From Microbacterium sp. MM2322 (GTDB taxonomy: Bacteria > Actinomycetota > Actinomycetes > Actinomycetales > Microbacteriaceae), in contig NZ_OZ075067.1 of the NCBI RefSeq assembly GCF_964186585.1, positions 124,001 to 188,000 on the forward strand: a DNA stretch of 64,000 bases, written 5' to 3'. Within the stretch, counting starts at the first letter, position 1. Each line of letters starts with the position of its first letter. Below, piece after piece: positions 15,290 through 23,357 of this stretch. The position numbers and the translations under genes were made by a program. Under the pieces are notes generated by a model, which was given only the letters and a program-made list of their open reading frames with translations, ran no database searches and was not told where the DNA came from.

Positions 15290-17545
15290 ATGCCCAAGAA
15301 CAAGAAGCCGGCCGGCGGCCGCGCTCAGAACTTCGAGCCCCGCTTCGGCAAGAAGACCTCCTACCAGGACGCCAAGCGTCGTCCCGGTCAGGCATCCGCC
15401 GGTACCGCCGGCAGCTCGAGCCCCAAGCACCGCGGGTACCGCGCCGCCGAGGAAGGTGGCGCCACGAAGGGCCGCTGGACCGAGCAGGACCGCGCCGGTC
15501 GCGCCGAGGCGCGCGGCATCCGCTCGCACGCGCGCAGCGACCGTGGTGACCGTCCCGCCGGTGGCGAGCGTCCGCGCTTCGACCGTGCGGGTGGCGCGGA
15601 GCGTCCTCGTTTCGACCGCAGCGAGCGTCCCGCTCGTTCGTTCGATGACCGTCCTCGTCGGGATGACCGCACCGAGCGTCCGCGCTTCGACCGTGCGGGT
15701 GGCGCCGAGCGTCCGCGCTTCGACCGCAGCGAGCGTCCCGCTCGTTCGTTCGATGGCCGTCCTCGTCGGGATGACCGTCCCGCCGGTGGCGAGCGTCCCC
15801 GCTACGACCGCGCCGGTGGCGGCGCGGAGCGTCCTCGTTTCGACCGCAACGAGCGTCCTGCGCGTTCGTTCGACGACCGTCCCCGCCGGGACGACCGGAC
15901 TGAGCGTCCGCGTTTCGACCGCAACGAGCGGCCCGCTCGTTCGTTCGACGACCGTCCGCGTCGCGATGACCGCACCGAGCGTCCGCGCTTCGACCGTGCC
16001 GGTGGCGCCGAGCGTCCCCGTTTCGACCGCAACGAGCGTCCTGCGCGTTCGTTCGACGACCGTCCCCGTCGGGACGACCGGACCGAGCGTCCCCGTTTCG
16101 ACCGTTCCGAGCGCCCCGCTCGTTCGTTCGACGACCGTCCCCGTCGCGACGACCGGACCGAGCGTCCCCGTCGCGATGACCGGACCGAGCGTCCCCGGAC
16201 CGAGCGTCCCGCTCGCACCTTCGACGACCGTCCCCGTCGGGACGACCGTCCGAACCGTGGAGATTGGAAGGCCGACGAGAAGTCGAAGGCCCACCAGGAC
16301 CACGTCGACGTCGTGCACGAGCGTCTCCAGGCCGAAGCGGTGGATGCCGCATCCGTCGAGCAGGCATCGTTCAGCGACCTCGGCCTCGGCCAGAACCTCG
16401 TCCGCACCCTCGAGGGGATGGGCGCCAAGGCCCCCTTCCCGATTCAGGCTGCGACCGTCGGTCCGATTCTCGAGGGCCGCGACGTCCTCGCCCGCGGCCG
16501 CACCGGCTCGGGCAAGACGATCGCCTTCGGCGCTCCCCTCGTCGAGCGCGTGCTGCGCGGCCAGGCCGGCAAGCGTCGCGCCTGGGGCCGTTCGCCGCAG
16601 GCCCTGATCCTCGCGCCGACGCGTGAGCTCGCGCTGCAGATCGACCGCACCGTGCAGGAGCTCGCGCAGAGCGTGGGCCTGTTCACGACGCAGATCTACG
16701 GTGGCGTCCCGCAGGGCCGCCAGGTCGGTGCGCTCAAGAAGGGTGTCGACATCATCATCGGTACCCCGGGCCGCATCGAAGACCTCGAGAAGCAGGGCAA
16801 GCTCGACCTGTCCGAGGTCGGCATCGTGGTCCTCGACGAGGCCGACCACATGAGCGAGCTGGGCTTCCTCGAGCCGATGCAGCGCATCCTCCGCCTCGTG
16901 CAGGACGACGCGCAGAAGCTGCTCTTCTCCGCCACGCTCGACCGCGAGGTCGCCGCTCTCGTCGACGAGTTCCTCGTGAACCCGGCCGTCTACGAGGTCG
17001 CCGGTGAGACGCAGGAGACCAGCACGATCGATCACCGCGTGCTCGTCATCGACCACAGGGACAAGGCCGAGATCCTCACCTCGCTCGTCGACCGCGACGG
17101 CAAGACGCTCGTCTTCACGCGGACCCGCGCGTACTCCGAGATGCTCGTCGAGCAATTCGAGGATGCCGGGATCGCCGCCGTCGCCCTCCACGGCGACCTC
17201 AACCAGGCCAAGCGCACCCGCAACCTGCAGCGTCTGACCGACGGCAAGGTCAACGTGCTCGTCGCGACGGATGTGGCGGCTCGCGGCATCCACGTCGACG
17301 ACATCGACCTGGTCGTCCAGGCCGACGCGCCCGACGAGTACAAGACGTACACGCACCGCTCCGGCCGTACCGGTCGCGCGGGCCGCACGGGCACGGTCGT
17401 CACGCTGATCACGCGTCAGCGTCGTCGGCGCATGACCGAGATGCTCGAGCGCGCCGAGATCGACGCGCCGTTCGACGAGGCTCGCGCCGGCGACGACGTG
17501 CTCGAGGAGATCACGGGTCGTCAGGCCGCGAACGTCGACGCCTGA
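15290..17545 (+). CDS. DEAD-box ATP-dependent RNA helicase with repetitive Arg-rich N-terminus
   Basis: The protein has 751 aa. Residues 1-80 are basic (MPKNKKPAGGRAQNFEPRFG). Residues about 84-325 are degenerate repeats of an 11-residue unit (ERPRFDRAGGA) and a 25-residue unit (ERPRFDRSERPARSFDDRPR plus RDDRT), probably disordered and RNA binding. The helicase core from about 360 shows the Q-motif region, GRTGSGKT, PTRELALQ, GTPGRIEDL, DEAD (VLDEADHMSELGF), SAT, ATDVAARGIHVDDID and HRSGRTGRAG. It probably acts in rRNA or mRNA remodelling, perhaps in the cold (inference). The C-terminal extension is short. The start was chosen where MPKNKKPAGG begins. Confidence 0.95.
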   Translation: MPKNKKPAGGRAQNFEPRFGKKTSYQDAKRRPGQASAGTAGSSSPKHRGYRAAEEGGATKGRWTEQDRAGRAEARGIRSHARSDRGDRPAGGERPRFDRAGGAERPRFDRSERPARSFDDRPRRDDRTERPRFDRAGGAERPRFDRSERPARSFDGRPRRDDRPAGGERPRYDRAGGGAERPRFDRNERPARSFDDRPRRDDRTERPRFDRNERPARSFDDRPRRDDRTERPRFDRAGGAERPRFDRNERPARSFDDRPRRDDRTERPRFDRSERPARSFDDRPRRDDRTERPRRDDRTERPRTERPARTFDDRPRRDDRPNRGDWKADEKSKAHQDHVDVVHERLQAEAVDAASVEQASFSDLGLGQNLVRTLEGMGAKAPFPIQAATVGPILEGRDVLARGRTGSGKTIAFGAPLVERVLRGQAGKRRAWGRSPQALILAPTRELALQIDRTVQELAQSVGLFTTQIYGGVPQGRQVGALKKGVDIIIGTPGRIEDLEKQGKLDLSEVGIVVLDEADHMSELGFLEPMQRILRLVQDDAQKLLFSATLDREVAALVDEFLVNPAVYEVAGETQETSTIDHRVLVIDHRDKAEILTSLVDRDGKTLVFTRTRAYSEMLVEQFEDAGIAAVALHGDLNQAKRTRNLQRLTDGKVNVLVATDVAARGIHVDDIDLVVQADAPDEYKTYTHRSGRTGRAGRTGTVVTLITRQRRRRMTEMLERAEIDAPFDEARAGDDVLEEITGRQAANVDA
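15541..16260 (+). repeat. In-gene tandem repeat coding ERPRFDR/ERPARSFDDRPRRDD units
   Basis: Repeats of a 33-bp unit and a 75-bp unit alternate about nine times in all, with synonymous and a few amino acid changes (S/N, F/Y, D/G). The longest arrangement is 108 bp. Copy number is likely to vary between strains by slippage or recombination. Confidence 0.85.
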
Positions 17546-17555
17546 GCGTTCTCAC

Positions 17556-17561
17556 TAGGGT
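17556..17561 (+). promoter_or_regulatory. -10 element (TAGGGT), leaderless
   Basis: TAGGGT is followed by 6 nt (gggcgg) and ATG 17568. It lies in the 22-bp gap after the helicase gene. Confidence 0.5.
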
Positions 17562-17567
17562 GGGCGG

Positions 17568-17993
17568 ATGCCGATCGTCATCCGCCCCCTCGGTGATCCC
17601 GACGTCGAGCCGGTCGTGTCGCTGTGGCACGCGGTCGGGCTGACGCGTCCCTGGAACGACCCGCACCGCGACATCGCGCGTGCCCGCGCCGTCTGGCCCG
17701 ACCTCTTGCTGGTCGCGGCAGACGGCGCTCGTGTCCTCGGATCGGTCATGGCCGGCTACGACGGCCATCGCGGCTGGCTGTACTACCTCGCGACCGATCC
17801 CGACCGGCGCGGCGAGGGCATCGGACGGATGCTGGTCGCCGAAGCCGAGCAGCGCCTCGAGGGCCTCGGGTGCCCGAAGGTGATGCTCATGGTGCGCGAG
17901 GGCAACGACGCGGTCACCGATTTCTACGACTCCATCGGCTACGCGCGTGACGCGACCTCCGTCCTCGGCAAGCGCCTGATCCCCGACGACTGA
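17568..17993 (+). CDS. GNAT acetyltransferase, YpeA type
   Basis: This 141-aa protein has the features of E. coli YpeA: SLWHAVGLTRPWNDPHRDIA near the start, VMAGYDGHRGWLYYLATDP in the middle, the acetyl-CoA loop RRGEGIGRMLVAEAE, and NDAVTDFYDSIGYARDA followed by LGKRLIPDD at the end. The substrate is not known. It appears to be transcribed from its own leaderless promoter. It is convergent with the radical SAM gene, leaving 4 nt. Confidence 0.9.
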   Translation: MPIVIRPLGDPDVEPVVSLWHAVGLTRPWNDPHRDIARARAVWPDLLLVAADGARVLGSVMAGYDGHRGWLYYLATDPDRRGEGIGRMLVAEAEQRLEGLGCPKVMLMVREGNDAVTDFYDSIGYARDATSVLGKRLIPDD

Positions 17994-17997
17994 CGGC

Positions 17998-19059
17998 TCA
18001 GAAGAGCATGGCGGAGGCCTGTTCCCGAGTCGCCGTCTTCATGACGGGACCCGTGGCCCGCACCGCCCCGAGACCCGCCCGCGGCGGCACGTCCTCCTCT
18101 TCGAGCCGGCCGTGCAGGCCGTGGCGTCGCAGCAGCGGACGCACGCGAGCCGAGAGCCACGTCCGGTACCCCTTCGGCGCCGAGACCGACGCACCCGGGT
18201 AGAGGCCGCGGTAGGCGGGCACCAGGTCGGGGCACTCGCGTTCGAGCCACGCCCAGAACCACTCCTTCGCCCCCGGTCGCAGGTGCAGTGCGCCGAACAC
18301 GACCCGACGGGCTCCGGATGCGGCGATCCGAGCGATCGCATCGTCGAGGACGTCGACCCCGTCGGTCAGGTGCGGCACGATCGGCATGAGGAAGACCGTG
18401 GTCGAGAACCCGGCATCCGTCGCTGCCTTCACCGTGTCGAGGCGCGCCTGGAACGACGGCGCGCCCGGCTCGAGGAGCTGCCGCAGCGGCTCGTGCGGGA
18501 TCGCGATCGACATGGCGATGTGGATGGGGACGCGGGTCGCGGCATCCGTCAACTGCGGCAGGTCGCGGCGCAGAAGTGTGCCCTTCGTGAGGATCGAGAA
18601 CGGCGTGCCGCTCGAGGCGAGGGCGTCGATGATGCCCGGCATCAGCCGATAACGCCCCTCGGCGCGCTGATACGGATCGGTGTTCGTGCCGAGCGCAACC
18701 GGCTCGTGTCGCCACGACGGCTTCGCGAGTTCGCGGGCGAGCACCTCGGCCACGTTCACCTTCACGACGATCTGCGAATCGAAGTCCGCGCCGGCGTCGA
18801 GGTCGAGGTAGGTGTGCGTGTTGCGCGCGAAGCAATAGGCACATGCATGTTGGCACCCCCTATAGGGATTCACCGACCAGGAGAACGGCATCGCCGATCC
18901 GCTCGGCACGTGGTTGAGCGCGGACTTCGCGACGACTTCGTGGAAGGTCATCCCCGCGAAGTCCGGCGTCGTGACCGAGCGGACGAGCCCACCCATCGAC
19001 TCGAGGCCGGGCAGAGCGCCGTCATCGACCGTCGAGATGTTCTGACCCTGCCACCGCAT
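17998..19059 (-). CDS. Rv2578c family radical SAM protein
   Basis: This 353-aa protein has the cluster motif CQHACAYC (C-x3-C-x2-C) at about residues 68-75, preceded by SVNPYRGC, which is typical of the spore-photolyase-like Rv2578c branch. Also present are EPVALGTNTDPYQRAEGRYR and FSILTKGTLLRRDL. The branch is assigned only generally and its reaction is unknown. ATG 19059 (MRWQGQN) is preferred over a longer reading because a promoter with TTGACA-17-TCGACT ends 6 nt before it. An SOS-like box sits inside that promoter, which hints at a DNA-damage role. Confidence 0.88.
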   Translation of the reverse strand: MRWQGQNISTVDDGALPGLESMGGLVRSVTTPDFAGMTFHEVVAKSALNHVPSGSAMPFSWSVNPYRGCQHACAYCFARNTHTYLDLDAGADFDSQIVVKVNVAEVLARELAKPSWRHEPVALGTNTDPYQRAEGRYRLMPGIIDALASSGTPFSILTKGTLLRRDLPQLTDAATRVPIHIAMSIAIPHEPLRQLLEPGAPSFQARLDTVKAATDAGFSTTVFLMPIVPHLTDGVDVLDDAIARIAASGARRVVFGALHLRPGAKEWFWAWLERECPDLVPAYRGLYPGASVSAPKGYRTWLSARVRPLLRRHGLHGRLEEEDVPPRAGLGAVRATGPVMKTATREQASAMLF

Positions 19060-19065
19060 CTTCAC

Positions 19066-19094
19066 AGTCGAACACATCTTCGAAATACTGTCAA
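19066..19094 (-). promoter_or_regulatory. Promoter of the radical SAM gene, leaderless, overlapped by an SOS-like box
   Basis: Reading the reverse strand: -35 TTGACA (19094-19089), a 17-bp spacer, -10 TCGACT (19071-19066), 6 nt, ATG 19059. The 16-bp tcgaagatgtgttcga (19083-19068) covers the spacer and -10. It differs from the actinobacterial LexA consensus TCGAAC-N4-GTTCGA at one position. Confidence 0.65.
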
Positions 19095-19154
19095 CGACAC
19101 ACGCGGGGTGGTCGAACACCGGGAACGCGAGAGATCGACTGCGAGACTGGGCAG

Positions 19155-20111
19155 GTGTCTGAGACGAGGAGCGCCGCCCGGCGGCAGGTGCTCCGCAGGC
19201 GCCGTCAGCGCCGAGCGCTCCTGCTCCTGACGCTCACCACCGCCCTGATCGTCACGCTCGTCGTGGTTGTCTCCCGGGCGATCGCGCCCGACGACGCCGT
19301 CGCAGACCCGGCATCCGATCCCGTTCCGGCCGCGTCGTCACCCGTTGCCGTGTCCTCCCCGCCTGCCGCCGACCCCGCAGAAGAGACCCGGCCGATCTGC
19401 GAGACGGATGCCGTGGTCTCGGCGCTCGCGGAGGGTTCCGACGCCGACGTGATCGCCGCCTTCGGGGGTGGCGAGCCGTTCCGAGCTGCCGTCGCCGCGG
19501 GCGAGGCGCCCTGCGTCGATCTCCACGAGGCGGGTCGCATCTGGGTCGTTGCGAACAAGCGCCACGCGCTCGAACCGATCGATCACTGGCCCACGCCGCA
19601 GGCGCGACCGCAGAGCACGCGCATCGTCGCGGGCGGGTGGCTGCTCGACCAGACCGCCGCCGCGCTCGACGAGCTCTCGGCGGACGTTCGCGCCGCCGGC
19701 GCCGGCACGATCGGTGTCAGCAGCGGCTTCCGCCCCTATGACTTCCAGGTCGAGACCTACAACCGCCATGTCGCCAACCGGGGCAAGGCCGCGGCCGACC
19801 TCCGCAGCGCCCGCCCCGGCCACAGCGAGCACCAGACCGGACTCGCGGTCGACGTGGTCGCGTGCGATTCCGGATGCGGCGACCACGACAGCTTCGGCGG
19901 CACCCCGCAGTCCGAGTGGATCGTCGCGAACGCCTGGCGGTACGGCTTCATCGTCCGCTACGAGGAGGGGCACACCGCCACCACGGGATACTCCGCCGAA
20001 CCATGGCACCTGCGATTCGTCGGCCGCGAACTCGCCGCCGCGTACGCCGACGGCGGCTTCCACACGCTCGAGGAGTTCTTCGGCCTCGAGCCGGCGCCCG
20101 ACTACGGCTGA
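19155..20111 (+). CDS. VanY-type D-Ala-D-Ala carboxypeptidase (M15B), membrane anchored
   Basis: This 318-aa protein has a very basic head (RRQVLRRRRQRRA), one membrane segment (LLLLTLTTALIVTLVVVVS), a Pro/Ser/Ala linker and an extracytoplasmic peptidase. Zinc motifs are SEHQTGLAVD (S-x-H-x6-D) and EPWHLRF (E-x2-H), with SGFRPYDFQVETYNRH before them. Such enzymes trim peptidoglycan stem peptides. Residues about 80-165 form an extra domain before the peptidase. GTG 19155 lies 6 nt after GAGACT, so it may be leaderless. It is divergent from the radical SAM gene. Confidence 0.92.
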   Translation: MSETRSAARRQVLRRRRQRRALLLLTLTTALIVTLVVVVSRAIAPDDAVADPASDPVPAASSPVAVSSPPAADPAEETRPICETDAVVSALAEGSDADVIAAFGGGEPFRAAVAAGEAPCVDLHEAGRIWVVANKRHALEPIDHWPTPQARPQSTRIVAGGWLLDQTAAALDELSADVRAAGAGTIGVSSGFRPYDFQVETYNRHVANRGKAAADLRSARPGHSEHQTGLAVDVVACDSGCGDHDSFGGTPQSEWIVANAWRYGFIVRYEEGHTATTGYSAEPWHLRFVGRELAAAYADGGFHTLEEFFGLEPAPDYG

Positions 20112-20977
20112 GGCTCACGCTCCACCGGCAGCCACAGCTCGCACGTCGCCGTCGAGAAGTCCTCCCCTCGCTCCAGGATCGAGACGATCGACGGCCCCGG
20201 GCGCAGCCGCCACGGGTTCGCCGGGAACCAGTCCGTCGCCGTCGCCGCCCACACCGTCTGCAGCGCATCGGGGTATGCCCCGCTCGAGCGGAACACCGCC
20301 CAGGTGCCCGCGGGGACCTCGATGACGTCGAGATCCGGCGGCACGGAGCTTTCCGCGGCGCGCGCGACCCCGTGCAGATACGTCAGCTCGGTCCCCTCCG
20401 CATAGTCGGGGTCGACGCCGTCGCTCACCTGCAGCAGCCCGGCGGGCTCGGTATCGCTCAGCCCCTTCAAGCGAGCGTGTTCGGCGGGTGGCAGCGACGC
20501 GATGTGCGCCTGGATGGCGGGGTTCGCCCCGCGGTGGATCAGTGGCACGCGTGCGGCGTGCCCGATGAGGCGGAAAGCGGGGTGGTCGACGATACGGGTG
20601 TCCATGGGGCTGCTCCCTTCTACGGTCAGGCGGAACCTGAGCTGCGGTTGTGTGCGGAGGGGGCCGCCGTCTCGCCTCACGGCAGACGGCGGGGCGCCGT
20701 GCACGGCCTGGAACGCGCGGGCGAACGCCTCGGTCGAGCCGTAGCCATAGCGCACCGCGATCGTCAGCAGGTCCTCGGACCCGACGAGGTCGCTCGCCGC
20801 GACCGTCATCCGCCGACGCCGGACGTACTCCGACAGCGGCATCCCGGCGAGCGACGAGAACATCCGACGCAGGTGGTACTCGGTCGTGCCGTGCGCGTGG
20901 GCCACGGTGGCGATGTCGAGCTCGTCGCCGAGATGCGCCTCGATGTGCTCGACGACGCGGGTCAGTGCGCTGATCAC
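20102..20977 (-). CDS. AraC family regulator with GyrI-like effector domain
   Basis: Residues 1-105 of this 291-aa protein form the AraC double helix-turn-helix (IDYVEAHLG-like IEAHLGDELDIATVAHAHG, then EYHLRRMFSSLAGMPLSEYV, then IAVRYGYGSTEAFARAFQAV). From about 130 a GyrI/effector-binding domain follows (MDTRIVDHPAFRLIGHAARV) and ends TCELWLPVE, as in the SoxS-Rob-like fused regulators. It probably binds a small hydrophobic ligand (inference). GTG 20977 is chosen because GGAGGA lies 3 nt upstream; a longer upstream reading lacks this. It overlaps the 3' end of the VanY gene by 10 bp. Confidence 0.9.
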   Translation of the reverse strand: MISALTRVVEHIEAHLGDELDIATVAHAHGTTEYHLRRMFSSLAGMPLSEYVRRRRMTVAASDLVGSEDLLTIAVRYGYGSTEAFARAFQAVHGAPPSAVRRDGGPLRTQPQLRFRLTVEGSSPMDTRIVDHPAFRLIGHAARVPLIHRGANPAIQAHIASLPPAEHARLKGLSDTEPAGLLQVSDGVDPDYAEGTELTYLHGVARAAESSVPPDLDVIEVPAGTWAVFRSSGAYPDALQTVWAATATDWFPANPWRLRPGPSIVSILERGEDFSTATCELWLPVEREPQP

Positions 20978-21186
20978 GGTTCCTCCTCCGGCATCCACTC
21001 TCATCTTCGCGCCCGGGTCACGCCCGACTTCTGCGGACCGGAACGATCGGATGCCGCGCCGCGGCACTCAGTCGCGCTCACCCTGGCATTCAATCCCACG
21101 GGGCGCGTACAGTGGATGCCGGCGACGCCGCCCACGAGCGCAGCGTCGCGCGTGTGTGAAAGCACCGACACGAAGGGGGTCCGCGC

Positions 21187-22350
21187 ATGGAGCGGAACAT
21201 CTACGACGAGGACCACGAAGCGTTCCGCGACGTCGTCAAAGAATTCATCAAGCGGTACGTCACGAACGAGAAGCGCGAACAGTGGGATGCCGCGGGTGAG
21301 ATCGACCGCGCGACGATGCTCGCGGCGGGCGAAGCCGGTGTCATCGGTCTGAGCGTCCCCGAGGAGTTCGGCGGCGCGGGAATGCTGCAGGACTACCGCT
21401 TCCGCACCGTCGTGAACGAAGAGATCATCCGGGCGGGGGCCGGCTCGCTCGCCGGCGCCTTCGGCATCCAGGACGACCTCGCCGTCCCGTACCTCGTGCA
21501 CATGGGCACCCAGGAGCAGAAGCAGACCTGGCTGCCCCGCATGGCGACCGGTGAGGTCCTCGGCGCGCTGGCCATGACCGAGCCCGGCGCGGGATCCGAC
21601 CTCCGCGGCATCTCGACCACGGCGAAGAAGACCGACGGCGGCTACATCGTCAACGGCGCGAAGACATTCATCTCGTCGGGGACGACCGCGGACATCTTCG
21701 TCGTCTTCGTGAAGACGGGCGAGGGCAACCGGCCCGACGCCTTCTCGCTGCTGCTGCTCGAAGCCGACATGGCCGGGTTCGACCACGGCAAGAAGCTGCA
21801 CAAGATGGGCTTCCAGGGGCACGACACCGCCGAGCTCAGCTTCACCGACGTCTTCGTTCCCGACGCGAACCTCATCGGCGGCGAGGAGGGCAAGGGCTTC
21901 ATCCAGCTGATGATGAACCTGCCGCTCGAGCGCCTCTCGATCGGCGTCGCGGGCGCCGCAGCCGCACAGGCCGGCGTCGAGTGGACGATCGCCTACACGA
22001 AGGACCGCGAGGCCTTCGGTCAGCGGATCATCGACTTCCAGAACACGCGCTTCACGATGGCGGACCTCGTCACGACGGTCGACGTCATGTGGGCCTACAT
22101 CGACCGGGCGATCGCGCTCTACGGTGAGAGCAAGCTCTCGGCGGAGGATGCCGCGCAGGTCAAGTTCTGGGCGACCGAGCGCGAGTGGGAGGTGCTCGAC
22201 GCGTGCGTCCAGCTCCACGGCGGGTACGGCTACATCATGGAGTACCCGATCGCGCGCGCCTTCCTGGACGCCCGCGTCCACCGCATCTACGGCGGCACGA
22301 ACGAGATCATGCGCGACATCGTGTCGCGCCAGATCGCCGGCAAGCGCTGA
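21187..22350 (+). CDS. Acyl-CoA dehydrogenase
   Basis: This 387-aa flavoprotein starts beta-oxidation by making trans-2-enoyl-CoA. It has LSVPEEFGGAGMLQDYRFRT, AMTEPGAGSDLRGISTTA (FAD and substrate signature), KTFISSGTTADIFVV, and near the end LHGGYGYIMEYPIARAFLDA, where the Glu of IMEYP occupies the catalytic position of short/medium-chain enzymes, followed by RIYGGTNEIMRDIVSRQI. The length is normal. AAGGGGG precedes ATG 21187. A large hairpin follows. No electron-transfer partner is adjacent. Confidence 0.95.
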   Translation: MERNIYDEDHEAFRDVVKEFIKRYVTNEKREQWDAAGEIDRATMLAAGEAGVIGLSVPEEFGGAGMLQDYRFRTVVNEEIIRAGAGSLAGAFGIQDDLAVPYLVHMGTQEQKQTWLPRMATGEVLGALAMTEPGAGSDLRGISTTAKKTDGGYIVNGAKTFISSGTTADIFVVFVKTGEGNRPDAFSLLLLEADMAGFDHGKKLHKMGFQGHDTAELSFTDVFVPDANLIGGEEGKGFIQLMMNLPLERLSIGVAGAAAAQAGVEWTIAYTKDREAFGQRIIDFQNTRFTMADLVTTVDVMWAYIDRAIALYGESKLSAEDAAQVKFWATEREWEVLDACVQLHGGYGYIMEYPIARAFLDARVHRIYGGTNEIMRDIVSRQIAGKR

Positions 22351-22426
22351 CCTGACGACCGAGGTCCCGATCGGGCCGGAAAACCTGCGTGGTTACCCGG
22401 CCCTATCGGGACCTCGGCGCGTCAGG
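22351..22426. repeat. Palindromic intergenic element, GAGGTCCC family copy 1
   Basis: A near-perfect stem of about 28 bp pairs 22351-22379 with 22397-22426, with one bulge and one mismatch, around a 17-nt AT-rich loop. The core is ccgaggtcccgatcgggccgg. It sits between convergent genes and probably terminates both. It is related to the elements at 31626 and 32676. Confidence 0.85.
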
Positions 22427-22443
22427 CGCGACTCGGCCCGCGA

Positions 22444-23214
22444 CTACTTGGCGACGAGCGTCGTCTCGAAGCTGTAGAGGTCGGGGCGGTAGCAGTGGTG
22501 GCCGTACTCGCATGCGCGACCGGAGTCGTCGAACGCGACGCGCTCCATCGTGAGGACCGGGCCGTTCGAGTCGATGTCGAGCAGTTCGCCCTCGTCGCCG
22601 CGGGCGCTCCGGGCGCCGATCTTCTGCTTCGCGACGCGGATGGTGACGCCCCGCGCGCGCATGATCTCGTAGAGGCCGTGCTCCTCGAGCTGCTCGCGCG
22701 TGATGTCGGCGAACTCCAGCGGAAGGTAGTTTTCGAGGACGGCGACCGGGACGCCGTCGGTGCTCCGCTGACGCCGAACGAAGACGACATCGTCGCCGAC
22801 GCTCAGCCCGAGGCTCTGGGCGACGATCTCGGACGCGGGCACGACGTCGTGCCCCAGCACACGGGTCGCGGGAACGTGCGAGGAGTTCTTCAAGTCCTCG
22901 TACAGGCTCGTCAGTTCGACCGCGCGCGTGACCTGACCCTGGACGACCTGCGTCCCGATGCCCCGGCGCCGCACGAGCAGCCCCTTGTCGACGAGCTCCT
23001 GGATCGCCCGGCGAATCGTGGGGCGCGACAGCCCGAGTCGCTGGCCGATCGCGATCTCGTTCTCGAGGCGGCCTCCCGCGGGGATCGCGCCGGAGTGGAT
23101 GGCGGCTTCGAGCCTGCTGGAGACCTGGAAGTACAGCGGCACCGGGCCGGTGCGGTCCAGGTCGGCGAAGAGTTCCGCGGGCCAGTAGGTGGCGGCATCG
23201 ACCACAGCCCTCAC
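22444..23214 (-). CDS. GntR family regulator (HutC/UTRA type), probable inositol operon regulator
   Basis: Of 256 aa, residues about 25-95 form the GntR winged helix (LYFQVSSRLEAAIHSGAIPA then LGLSRPTIRRAIQELVDKGL then VRRRGIGTQVV). Residues 100-256 are a UTRA effector domain (VRRQRSTDGVPVAVLENYLP, ending CYRPDLYSFETTLVA). It is divergent from the iol operon and so probably its regulator, equivalent to IolR of corynebacteria (inference). Two GTG starts compete. The one at 23214 is only 1 nt from AAGGAG, while GTG 23205, three codons later, has a 10-nt spacing. Confidence 0.88.
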   Translation of the reverse strand: MRAVVDAATYWPAELFADLDRTGPVPLYFQVSSRLEAAIHSGAIPAGGRLENEIAIGQRLGLSRPTIRRAIQELVDKGLLVRRRGIGTQVVQGQVTRAVELTSLYEDLKNSSHVPATRVLGHDVVPASEIVAQSLGLSVGDDVVFVRRQRSTDGVPVAVLENYLPLEFADITREQLEEHGLYEIMRARGVTIRVAKQKIGARSARGDEGELLDIDSNGPVLTMERVAFDDSGRACEYGHHCYRPDLYSFETTLVAK

Positions 23215-23319
23215 ACTCCTTCTGATGGATGACGGGTGCCACCGGCGTTTGTACCGACAACATCACGTGTCAGGCTAACGGCACATCCGCTCTGGTCTCG
23301 GGATTTGCCCTTGTGTTAT

Positions 23320-23329
23320 TGTTAGGACA
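23320..23329 (+). promoter_or_regulatory. Candidate IolR-type operator in the gntR/iolC intergenic region
   Basis: TGTTAGGACA is an exact reverse-complement match to the degenerate KGWCHTRACA motif that I recall for corynebacterial IolR. It lies about 30 bp before iolC in an AT-richer tract. A weaker related sequence, tgtcaggcta, lies at 23268-23277. Single sites of this degeneracy are weak evidence. Confidence 0.4.
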
Positions 23330-23357
23330 TGTTCGCGCCACGAGACACGACCGCCGG

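Noticed and set aside
15541..16260. Regularly spaced repeats that could suggest a CRISPR array
   Set aside because: The repeats are in frame, code for a continuous Arg-rich protein segment, have no unique spacers, and no cas genes are near.
15275..17356. 693-residue open frame antisense to the DEAD-box helicase
   Set aside because: Its translation is low in complexity and mirrors the repeats of the helicase. No family motif is seen, and long antisense frames are expected at this GC content.
22351..22426. Transfer RNA or small RNA gene suggested by strong folding
   Set aside because: The fold is a single long stem without a cloverleaf or conserved tRNA bases, and it belongs to the GAGGTCCC repeat family.
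23263..23283. Possible second iron box (aggctaac) near gntR/iolC
   Set aside because: Only one half of the palindrome is present and the iol function gives no reason for iron control.
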